Shown here: positions 55,727 to 64,000 of the stretch, piece after piece | Layout: each line of letters opens with the position of its first letter | Position numbering within the stretch: the first letter of the stretch is position 1 | Source of the DNA: Cylindrobasidium torrendii FP15055 ss-10 | Lineage: Eukaryota; Basidiomycota; Agaricomycetes; Agaricales; Physalacriaceae | Length of the DNA: 64,000 nt | Assembly (NCBI GenBank): GCA_000934385.1 | Contig: KN880446.1 | Span: forward strand, 160,833-224,832 | Direction: 5' to 3' | Position numbers and translations under genes: made by a program | The notes under the pieces: model-generated | The model's input: only the letters and a program-made list of their open reading frames with translations | Told to the model about the DNA's origin: nothing | Database searches by the model: none

Positions 55727-56996
55727 ATGCCGCCCCGAACCTCCCAAAAACGCGCTCCCTCCTCCTCCTCCTCCTTTTCCTCCTCCGCGCTCCCTACGAA
55801 AAAGACACGATTCGCGGACCCAGACTCGACAGAGGACTTTGCGGAGCAAGTAGAAGAGGCGTTGGAGGGCAGCACGAGGAAGGGACGGGTGAGGGTGGAG
55901 GGGTATGAGAGTGATTCGAGCGATGAGGGGGAGGGGGTTAGGCGGAAGTCCGCTGGGGGAGGGGAGGAGGAGGAGGATATGTTTGCTATGGCGGAAGACA
56001 CCGACGAAGTAGGGAAGAAGAAGAAGGGGGAGGAAGGGTATATGCGGTTGGGGGATATCGAGGGGCAGGAATTTCATAACAACGAATCCGAAGATGAAGA
56101 TGAAGATGAGGAAGAAGACGAAGAAAGCAAAGAGAAGAAAGAAATGGGATACGCGCTTTCGTCGTTCAACATGCGTGAAGAGATGGAGGAAGGCAAGTTC
56201 ACCGAGGACGGGATGTATGTGCGGACGAAAGACGAGCATGCCAGGCATGATGCGTGGCTTGCCGATGTCAACTCCGGGGATATAAAGAAAGCCAGGCGAC
56301 GGAAACGAGAGTTGGAGAAAAGGAAAGAGGAGAGGGAGGAGGAGGAGGAGAGGGAGGTGAGGGAGAAGGGCGGCGTGCATGCGTTGGAGAGGGAGTTGCT
56401 GGCGCTGCTGAGGAGGGGTGAGACGAGTTTGGAGGCGCTAGGGAGGTTGGGGAGGGGGAAGAAGAAGAGGTGTGTGTCTTGCATTTCTTTCTCGTTGCAT
56501 TTCACTTATTCCATTCCCCATCCCATTCCTTCCCATCCATCCCATCACGCCTCCTTTCCTCTTCCCACTAACCCACCCCCCAAGCCAGAAACACAACGCA
56601 TCATCAACAGCCTCAACCTCAACGGACGTCGAACGCATCACCCATCTCGCATCGCAGATCATGGCCCTCGGGGACACCGACGTCTACTCCAAGACGTACG
56701 AAGAGCTCGTGCGGAGCGTGAGGTCCTCCGGTATCGTTCCCCGGGACTGGCAGCCGCCTTCTGCGGATAAGATGTTTGAGTATAGGTGGTCTTCTGCACA
56801 CACAGCAGGCCAAGCGCAACCAGCAGGCCAAGCACAAACAACAAGCCAAGCAGCAGCAGCAGAAGTCTTTGGCCCGTTTGGGGAGGACGAGCTGATGGGG
56901 TGGTTCAAGGCGAGGTATTTTGGGGAGGGCGGGGAGAAGATAGATGTGCGTGAGGTGGGAGGAAACTGGGCAGCGTGGGATGAGGTGTTTCCTTAA
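55727..56996 (+). CDS. CD2BP2/Lin1-like U5 snRNP factor with C-terminal GYF domain
   Basis: Exons 55727-56469 and 56585-56996, around a 115-nt pyrimidine-rich intron ending in AAG, give 384 residues. The N-terminus is PPRTSQKRAPSSSSS followed by KKTRFADP. Acidic runs (EDEDEDEEEDEESKEKKE) precede the conserved block MGYALSSFNMREEMEEGKFTEDGMYVRTKDEHARHDAWLADV, typical of CD2BP2. The GYF domain is at the C-terminus: MFEYRWSSAHTAG, then EVFGPFGEDELMGWFKARYFGEGGEKIDVREVGG. The canonical GPF...M..W...GYF is present with RYF in place of GYF. The family binds Pro-rich spliceosomal ligands and helps build U5/tri-snRNP in the nucleus. An upstream in-frame ATG at 55436 was rejected because the added sequence has no family likeness. 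Confidence 0.85.
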
Positions 56997-59013
56997 CTGG
57001 AGTGGGAATGCGATGAGTATGCGTACCCTCTAGTACACTGATGAGTATACCCTCTAGTATACTATGCATGCGCATGCGGTATTTTTGAATGCGTGCATGC
57101 TCTTTCATTCACGTACTGCCCCTTCCCCCAGCGCCAAAGCAACGCCATCTACCTCCTCTCGAGACGTCCGTTCGATGTTCTTCCTTAAAAACATCAACCC
57201 TCCGTGCTTCGGCATCGAAAGAAGGGAAAATCCTCCCCGATGTGGGCACCGCACTGTATCTTCGCGCACTGGCATTAATGTGACTGCATACAGTATATCT
57301 TGTTGAAATCGAACACCTACTTCCCAACTGAGCACCAGCATCAACTCAGTCGGCAAGACCTTCGCGCTTGCGCATTGTGCCAGTGCAGACAAAAATCACA
57401 AAAGTATCAATGCACTGGTACTATTAAATGGCGCTCCCTCTGTACCTGCCGATTTCCTTACTTCTCGCCATCTCCTTACATCTTGCCATCGTACTTATTG
57501 GGAATTTTACGATATCTGGGTTACCTGCTCATTCACCCTATACCTATACTGAAGCTCACGCTTGCAGCTCAACCTCAAGACATGTTCCCGACGCGAACGA
57601 TAATAGTGTAGCTCAGTGCGGTTATGTAATTAGTCCTGGCGCATCGTTCGTTCCCCTTCTCATCTGCTCGCTCGTGTTTAGCTTGTACCGTTACGTTTAC
57701 TCACATCCACGTTCCCGGCCCCGGCCCATTGTTCTCCGATCGCTGATAAATCATTGACACTTAAGCACCGTAGCGTTGAACGATAAGTATTATTCCCATG
57801 AGAGCGAAAATGAAATCCACTCTTGACGCTTGACGCAGAACCAGACCCTACTGCCAGAACCAGACCCCACTGACAGGTACTACATATGTAAGTCTCAACG
57901 AGAGGTATGTATACACACAGTACCAGTACCGTGAGGCTGGGGCCAGTGCGCGGCAGAAACTGATACGTCCCTCCCGCCCCGGCCCCGCCCCACCCCCACA
58001 TCCGCATCCACATCTGGATTCTACAGCAAAAAAGGATCCAGACATAGGATACATCGAACACCGCAATTTGCGGTGGGTATACTGTTTGAGTGCCCAATAT
58101 CAATGCCCATGGTCAGTACCAATGAAGTTGCGTGACCACTGAAACACGCTGCCAGTGCCAAAAAATACTCAGCCAAAAAACCACGGCATGTTCAATGTGC
58201 AGTGCCTCCATTAATCACCACTGACCACTGACTTCAGCAATCCACGAATGCGATGAATACAAAGTTGGGTGTGCATATCCAGCCTCGTAGTCCGAATCCA
58301 AAGCTCTCTCGTGACCTCCATTCGATGTACAAAAGACCATTCGATGTACAAAAGAGTGTAGTGTCGAGTGGTGACCCCACAACACCAAGCTTCCTAAATC
58401 CACGATTCTCTCGCAATTCTTTGTGGATTGTGGATCAGAACCACCCCACATCCTACCTTCACTTAACCGCATCCACAACGAGTCCTACATGCTCGATGTA
58501 TTCCATTCCACTCCACTCCATTCCATTCACAAGAAAATTAGGCATAACTCCATATCTAATCTAATGTAAGAAAGCCAAAGGCGTAAAAAATGCTTGTAAT
58601 ATGTATGTATAAATGCTGTATGTATAAATGCCAAAAGTCAATGAGATGAGGGATTCGGAGTCCAGAAAACGTAAAAAGAAGTAAATGAAAGTTCACGAAG
58701 CGAGGAAGGGGATTGCACGAGGGGAGGCAACGCACGCGAAGAGGTAAGAGGTATGAGGTATGTACAAAAACAGGACAAGTTTGTGCGTCGGGGTATGCAT
58801 ATCAGAATAGGATGGTATGAAGAAACGAAAAGGGATGAAGAGGAGGGAAGAGGAGGGAAGAGAGGAGGGGAATACAAAAAGGCGCGCGCACATAAAATTA
58901 CTCTCATACATGTAAACTTTTTCCCTTCTTTTGCTTTGCTTTGCTTTGCGTTCCATTTTGCTTCTTGCGCTTTGCTTTCCGTTCCATTTCGATTCGTCTT
59001 CGCTTCCGCGCCA
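56997..59013. other. Gene-poor stretch of 2 kb
   Basis: I find no supported gene. It holds several short tandem duplications. CCATTCGATGTACAAAAGA occurs twice at 58318-58355, a TGTATGTATAAATGC doublet lies near 58602-58631, and CCAGACCC(T/C)ACTG lies near 57841-57876. A GT-CT-rich tract near 58500 and AG-rich sequence near 58830-58870 are also present. Open frames here are short and featureless. Confidence 0.5.
58318..58355. repeat. Exact 19-bp tandem duplication
   Basis: CCATTCGATGTACAAAAGA is repeated head to tail with no spacer. It is probably a slippage or repair product. Confidence 0.8.
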
Positions 59014-60954
59014 CTATATCTTCTCCTTCTCCACCGGCTCACCCAACCCTAACACCGGCGGGAGCGACACGAACGACGACACACGCGATGCCGGCGTCGA
59101 CGTCGTCGCCCTATACGCCAACCCCGGCCTCACACCCATCTTCTCCCCACCACCGCTCGCACTCGCTTTCTCAGCAGGTCCAGCGTTCCACCCAACCGCG
59201 GCGTTCCACACCCTCTGATCCCTCTGCCCTCCCCCTCCCATCCCAAGCCCACCCAACCCAATGCGCCTGGGCTGCTGATTATACAACCACGTCGCATTCA
59301 ACACAATCGCCGACCCCAACACAAACGGAAACGATATCCTCATCTCAAAGAGGTACACACTCGCCATAAACGACATCACAATACTCAAACTCGTCGCGAA
59401 CCCCTTGAGGATGTTATCCGAGTACTTGATCACCATAGCCGTAACCAGGCCCCCAAACACCTGGATAGCCACCGTCGCCCATGCCCACACCCCAAAGTGC
59501 GCAAAAAGTCCTGCACCGACGCCAACGCCAGCATTGAGATTGGGATTGGGATTCCGGGCAGAGGAAAGCAGGATGGGCGCAACACACGGAACGAGGGAGA
59601 ACAGCGAAAGCTGCACGTTCCGGACCCACAAGTCCCCCGGCGTGTTCTTCAGCACCATCTCGAAGTAGACGCCTGCCAGGCCGGAGGTGAAGCAGGCTGC
59701 GGCGACCGCTAGGAACCCCTTCGTCGCATGTAGCGTTGTGTGGTCGCCTCCTCCTGCGCCTTCGTGACCTCCTGGAGAGGAGGAGTTCGAGTTGCATCCG
59801 GACTGGATCTGCACAACGCCCACGCCTATGGCGAGAAAGAGCAGCGCGATCCATTGTGTCGATAACAGCTTCTTCTTGAGGAGGAGCACGGAAAAGCCGG
59901 CGGTGGTGAGGATCTTCATTTGGTATGAGACTTGGAAGGTGGCGGCGTCGAGGTTGGATGCGGCGACGTATTGGAGGTTGTTTTGGATTACTAGGGAGGG
60001 AGGGAGGGTGTTAGTCAACGCACAATACAGATGAAGATGGCAAGGGCAAGAGGAAGGGCAAAGGGAAGGGCAAGGGGGAAAGGAACGAGAAACAAGGAAA
60101 GGAAAGCGTGTATGCACGTAGGGAAAGCACAAGAGAGAAGGAAGGGGAAAACACACACCATAAAGAATAGCCGGAATAGACAACTTCCAACAATCCGGAC
60201 TAAACACCTCTCTCGCCAGCTTCCTCACCCTTCTCACCACTCCTCCCATGACACCCTTTTCCGACGAAGACCCTAGCATCGGCGAGGACGCAGAGCCCAG
60301 CATTGGCGTTGACCCAAGCAGCGACGAAGCCGAAGAACCTATCACGGGCGCACCAGCACCGGCGTTAACAAACGCAAACACCAACGAAATCCCGCCCTTG
60401 AGGATCTCGTTCATCAACACGGCGGTACCCGCGGAATACGCGCGCTCCGGCGGGGTGGATACGCGGGAGTAGTGCATCACGATGGCCAGGGCGGAGTTTT
60501 GTACCGCGAGGGTTATGAGTCTGCGGGAGGGAGGAGGAGGAGGTATGTTAGTTACTGCAATAAAACGAAACGAGGGCCGAAACGACGAGGGATGGCATGG
60601 GATGGGATGGGACGAGGACCGGAATGGGATGGCAGGACGGCGGTAGAGTTCTACAGGGCATAGGATTCGCCAGGGCATAGAATCCGACAGGACACAGAAC
60701 ATGACAACGACGCGCCCGCACCGCATCCACAACGCAACAGCAAGACGCGACTCGGGAACAGCGGACAGAGATGAGAGCAAGACGCACGAGATATATTTCA
60801 ACGGCACACCCCACAAACACGGGACAGCCTCTCCTGCACCTCCTCCCGCTGCTCCTGCACCTCCTCCTGCGCCGACGTCGGCGGCCTCGCCATCCTCGAC
60901 CAAAACCTGCTTCTCACTCCCATACCCACTCTCAATATCCTCCTGTTTGGACAT
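59014..60954 (-). CDS. Golgi nucleotide-sugar transporter, SLC35A/UDP-galactose type
   Basis: Exons 60788-60954, 60159-60520 and 59014-59990 give 501 residues. The first helix region reads SLITLAVQNSALAIVMHYSR, then PPERAYSAGTAVLMNEILKGGISL. After intron 2 comes the family hallmark VIQNNLQYVAASNLDAATFQVSYQMKILTTA, followed by LLKKKLLSTQWIALLFLAIGVGVVQ. Next come GFLAVAAACFTSGLAGVYFEMVLK and FGGLVTAMVIKYSDNILKGFATSLSIVMSFMASVYLF. These match fungal Gms1/UGT-like antiporters that exchange UDP-sugar for UMP. The intron lengths (267 and 168 nt) are well above the local norm. The C-terminal 90 residues are Gly/Ser-rich and probably cytosolic. The exact sugar is inference. Confidence 0.9.
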   Translation of the reverse strand: MSKQEDIESGYGSEKQVLVEDGEAADVGAGGGAGAAGGGAGEAVPCLWGVPLKYISCVLLSSLSAVPESRLAVALWMRCGRVVVMFCVLSDSMPWRILCPVELYRRPAIPFRSSSHPIPCHPSSFRPSFRFIAVTNIPPPPPSRRLITLAVQNSALAIVMHYSRVSTPPERAYSAGTAVLMNEILKGGISLVFAFVNAGAGAPVIGSSASSLLGSTPMLGSASSPMLGSSSEKGVMGGVVRRVRKLAREVFSPDCWKLSIPAILYGVCFPLPSLLCFPYVHTRFPFLVSRSFPPCPSLCPSSCPCHLHLYCALTNTLPPSLVIQNNLQYVAASNLDAATFQVSYQMKILTTAGFSVLLLKKKLLSTQWIALLFLAIGVGVVQIQSGCNSNSSSPGGHEGAGGGDHTTLHATKGFLAVAAACFTSGLAGVYFEMVLKNTPGDLWVRNVQLSLFSLVPCVAPILLSSARNPNPNLNAGVGVGAGLFAHFGVWAWATVAIQVFGGLVTAMVIKYSDNILKGFATSLSIVMSFMASVYLFEMRISFPFVLGSAIVLNATWLYNQQPRRIGLGGLGMGGGGQRDQRVWNAAVGWNAGPAEKASASGGGEKMGVRPGLAYRATTSTPASRVSSFVSLPPVLGLGEPVEKEKI

Positions 60955-61632
60955 GCTCGCTTGTCCTACGTTGCAATTGCGTTCCCCAGTCGTCGGTCGG
61001 TGTGGTTTATCGCGTCCTGTGTGTCGCTCGGTCTTCCGTGCAATGCAGTCGCCGGTCTTCCGTGTAATGCAGCCGCCAGTCACCAGTCCTCCGTATAACG
61101 TATCACCCACCCTCGCAGGCGGACAAAAAAACGAAGAGAGAGAGAGAGAAGGAGAGAAGGGAGGGAACGAAAACGAATGCCAATTGCAAAGAGGCAACAA
61201 ACCGCATCCACTCGTATATATATACAGCGGCCCCGAATGTGGAGCCCCTCTCGTCCGCAGCAATGATGGAGCACACCGCCACCCCTGGCTTACGTAACAC
61301 CTCCTTCTGCTGAGGCTGCCCCCGAACTGCCCCCGACGCCCGTTTTGAATCTCACTCCATCGCCGTTTCGACTTCGCTAATTGCTTCCATGGCTGAGTAG
61401 AGACACTGCCAACAGAGAGAAGACAAGAGCTAAATCTGAATCTGAATCCATACATTCAAACAAGATAGAGTGCGATACGCTAGATGATCATGTACGGGAT
61501 AGCAATGTGTAACAACACGACATAGCACTGACCATGTATGTACTCAACTCAAAATCAACATCCCAACCCAACTCAACCAAAAAAACCTCAACCCAACCCA
61601 AATAAAACCCTCCCTGCCTCACTCACTGCACC
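60955..61632. other. Intergenic, nothing recognised
   Basis: This 678-bp stretch lies upstream of the sugar transporter and downstream of the membrane protein gene. Simple GA and CA tracts are near 61130-61170, and a TATATATATA run is at about 61214-61224. Confidence 0.4.
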
Positions 61633-63303
61633 CTAACTCAAATAAAAACTCGACGCCTTCGTCCCCCTCCTCTGCCCCTCATCCTCCCCATACATCCCAA
61701 AGATACTATACGTCGGACTCCTATACTCCGCAAACCCAGCAGGATCACTATGCTCAAGCCCCATCTGCGCAAGCGAAGGCAACGGCGGCGGCGAAGGCAC
61801 GCGCGGAGGCCTCGATCCCGTCCGCACATGCGAGGAGGACGCACTAGTCCCCAATCCACCTCCATGACTTTGACTGTGACCTTGATTCTGGCTAGCAAGA
61901 CCAGCCAAAGACCGCGTCGTCGTCCCAAAGTCCATATTCAACATCAAACTCCCAAGCGCAGTCCCCGTATCCTCCTCTCCCTCGTCCCCACGCACCCGCT
62001 TCGAACTCATCGTCCGCTTCACGCTCGGCCGGACCCCAACCATACTCAACGAATCATCCGGATACAACGTCGGCTGCGGCGACACTGGCATACCCATCCC
62101 AGGCGACGTCAAGCCCAACCCATCCATCCTCGTCGGCACAGGCGGCGGCGGCGGAGGATACGCACTATACAAACTCCCAACATCGTCACCAGCACGAAGC
62201 CTCGATGATGTCGAAGACGGAATAGTAGAAATCCGTGGGTACGAGCCCGGGGTGTAATATGACGACCTGATCCTGCTTCGTCCCCCGGCATTCGTCGTGG
62301 CTGGCACCTGCGGCGACATTATAATCTTCGGAGACGCCACATCAGCCCCATCGTACGCCCACTCCATCCCATCAGCCTCACTTCTCGACCTCCGCATAGT
62401 CTCCTTGGTATTCTGCCTCGTCAGGAAGGCGTGGTCATCTGCTGCAAACGGCTTGCTGCTGCTGATAGCCAAGCCAACTTGGATATCTTGCACGCTAATC
62501 GGCGATGTAGGATAAAGGGACAACGATGCTGCAGAGAACCGGCTGATGTTGCGCGTCATAGGATTATTTCGTGAAGGTTGATGAGCACTCGGTAGCTGTG
62601 GAACACTAGGAAGGCTTTGCATCGGAGGAGCTGTACCAGGGTTCGACGGAAAAGACGGGTACGAAGGAATCGAAGACAACAGTTGCGCCTGAGAGTCGTT
62701 CGATTGGTGCTGTTTCGCATGAGGGTCGGCATAGGTAGGTGGCATAGGGATAGCATCTTCAAGTCGGATATAGCTATTGGCCTGGTTATCGTTCGCCCAA
62801 GACGGCCAGTCCGGTGCCGAGAAGCGTTCTTTTCCACCAAAGATAGGCGATTCCTTCTCGTGGACGTCACCAAAGTCACGAACCCCGTAGTTCTCGTTCA
62901 AAATGGGCAGCGAAGGCGTAGGGCGGTTGTATCGTTTCGGACGAATGCAGCACGCTTTGAGGAAGATAAGCAGCGACAGCAGGACAAGGAAGGAGCCAAC
63001 AGAGAGGGCGACGATTTCGGCGACAGGGATTTTAGGGCCAGAAGATTCGCTGGTAGAGGATTCGGGAGCGGATGTAGCAGAGTGCGTAGCAGGAGAAGAA
63101 GTTTCTGTGTGGCTGATCGGCAAGGAGAGCGAGCTAGTGCTTAGGATCGAGCTGGAGCTAGAAGTCGAGGTCGAGTGAGAAGTAGATTGAGTTGAGTTGA
63201 CATGAGCCGAGTGTATAGAGTGTGTGACATCTGGGTTAAATCCGACAGAGGGCGCGACCGCTTTGACGCCTGTGTCGGGTGTCGCGCCAGGAATGTTAGT
63301 CAT
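61633..63303 (-). CDS. Single-pass membrane protein with Ser/Thr-rich ectodomain, unknown function
   Basis: This single exon of 556 residues starts at ATG 63303 (MTNIPGATPDTG). Residues about 25-95 are Ser/Thr/His-rich and probably O-mannosylated outside the cell. One transmembrane helix, VAEIVALSVGSFLVLLSLLIFLKACC, is followed by a basic stop-transfer IRPKRYNRP. The large cytosolic part is disordered, with Pro-rich segments (YPPPPPPVP). It ends in a distinctive tail, GLEHSDPAGFAEYRSPTYSIFGMYG. The plan resembles fungal cell-wall stress sensors of the Mid2/Wsc type, but no Cys-rich WSC domain and no clear signal peptide is present. I treat it as an uncharacterised surface protein. A TATA box lies 48-55 bp upstream, which supports the chosen ATG over the longer open frame. 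Confidence 0.7.
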   Translation of the reverse strand: MTNIPGATPDTGVKAVAPSVGFNPDVTHSIHSAHVNSTQSTSHSTSTSSSSSILSTSSLSLPISHTETSSPATHSATSAPESSTSESSGPKIPVAEIVALSVGSFLVLLSLLIFLKACCIRPKRYNRPTPSLPILNENYGVRDFGDVHEKESPIFGGKERFSAPDWPSWANDNQANSYIRLEDAIPMPPTYADPHAKQHQSNDSQAQLLSSIPSYPSFPSNPGTAPPMQSLPSVPQLPSAHQPSRNNPMTRNISRFSAASLSLYPTSPISVQDIQVGLAISSSKPFAADDHAFLTRQNTKETMRRSRSEADGMEWAYDGADVASPKIIMSPQVPATTNAGGRSRIRSSYYTPGSYPRISTIPSSTSSRLRAGDDVGSLYSAYPPPPPPVPTRMDGLGLTSPGMGMPVSPQPTLYPDDSLSMVGVRPSVKRTMSSKRVRGDEGEEDTGTALGSLMLNMDFGTTTRSLAGLASQNQGHSQSHGGGLGTSASSSHVRTGSRPPRVPSPPPLPSLAQMGLEHSDPAGFAEYRSPTYSIFGMYGEDEGQRRGTKASSFYLS

Positions 63304-63350
63304 GTCGAAGTGAGTAGGGTGTGCGGTACGTGTCTCGATGGCGTGAGTCG

Positions 63351-63357
63351 CTTTATA
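63351..63357 (-). promoter_or_regulatory. TATA box of the membrane-protein gene
   Basis: TATAAAG on the minus strand is 48-54 bp from ATG 63303. Confidence 0.5.
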
Positions 63358-63749
63358 AACTGTCTTTGTAACAGAAGGAGATTGTTCTCGATCATCGTTC
63401 AAGATCTATCACAAGATGAGCGGAGTGGCTGCTGTGCCCGCGAAAAACGAACAAGGGCGGTAGGTTTGTGATGGCCTAATTTGGATTCGACGAGTTCAGA
63501 GTCATGCGAAACACGCCTTGCGAGATAAGGCGACATAAGGTTCAACGAGCGTAACACGACGGCCAGCGAGGTGAAGTGGATGGAGATAAGATGAAGGTTG
63601 GAAACAAGTGCTGTGAGCGTGACCGTCACACCGTGTCAATCTTCCCCGGGTCTCACGTGAGCGGACCACAGCTGCCGAATTGACGGCTTCAATAGGACCC
63701 CTGATTATGCCGGTCAAGGTCTCCGGCAATTTTCAGGCTTCGCCCAAAC

Positions 63750-63838
63750 CTTGTCCGGATTTTTGGTCGACCTGAGGCGCGAAGTCTTGTCCGGATTTTC
63801 GAAATTTTTTCTTGCCTGCGGCGCCTTGTCCGGATTTT
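63750..63838. repeat. Three direct copies of CTTGTCCGGATTTT
   Basis: Perfect 14-bp copies start at 63750, 63786 and 63825 (spacings 36 and 39 bp). The last two are preceded by GGCGC-like sequence. Confidence 0.8.
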
Positions 63839-64000
63839 GCATCTGACATACGCCACATTGCGCCACACATCAAATTTCGCTTGCTGGCCTCTGGGTTACG
63901 CTACATGATCCTGAATGGCATTTACGGTCATAGAGTGAGTACTGGGCATTTATATATCTCCCTCTGACTCTAGTAGCACATTACTGACCCTACCACTACC

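Larger units (their letters stand above)
63304..64000. other. Upstream region with TATA box and a triple repeat
   Basis: No gene is supported. A TATA box is near the membrane-protein start, and three copies of a 14-bp motif lie at 63750-63838. Confidence 0.45.

Noticed and set aside
63304..63402. Longer N-terminus of the membrane protein
   Set aside because: It begins with TTG, has no ATG, and overlaps the TATA box.

Overview
The window reads as nuclear DNA of a filamentous basidiomycete, most likely an agaricomycete of the Rhizoctonia/Ceratobasidium type. The genome assignment is an inference. What supports it is dense genes on both strands, introns mostly of 45-60 nt with GT-AG ends and CTAAC/CTGAC-like branch sites, TATA boxes at several genes, and typical basidiomycete gene content. 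No transposon, rRNA, convincing tRNA or CRISPR array was seen.

Layout. 1-20.8 kb: 3' end of the SAGA subunit Spt8, a SAM methyltransferase, an F-box protein, a PAC3-like proteasome chaperone, a small membrane protein, a RhoGEF with DH and BAR-like regions, a small conserved protein, an NTF2/SigF-like protein, Mediator Med16, a condensation-fold acyltransferase, an APC permease and tRNA pseudouridine synthase Pus4. 21-31 kb is a metabolic and mitochondrial block: a DHDPS-family aldolase, ribosomal protein eL34, proton-translocating NAD(P) transhydrogenase, IMP dehydrogenase and TIM22. 31.5-40 kb, all minus strand: an MFS exporter, a cytochrome P450, ribosome-biogenesis factor Nop53 and an FAD monooxygenase. 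41-45.5 kb: a chromodomain protein and a PQ-loop transporter.

46-50 kb holds the most unusual content. Four paralogous two-exon genes of about 170-223 aa lie as two plus-strand copies facing two minus-strand copies, with two decayed fragments among them. I cannot assign them to any known family. 50.5-64 kb: a very large disordered coiled-coil protein with tandem repeats, a CD2BP2/Lin1-like GYF protein, a 2-kb gene-poor stretch, a nucleotide-sugar transporter and a single-pass membrane protein.

Most genes are unrelated housekeeping or regulatory genes. The P450, MFS exporter and FAD monooxygenase could form a loose oxidative or detoxification group, but Nop53 sits among them. Splicing is remarkable in places. 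One gene needs a 1-nt exon (or nested intron), the transhydrogenase needs a 4-nt microexon, and the coiled-coil gene starts with a 6-nt coding exon. Exon joins were read by eye from frame, splice sites and family conservation. Joins given with coordinates were checked for frame; the others are approximate.
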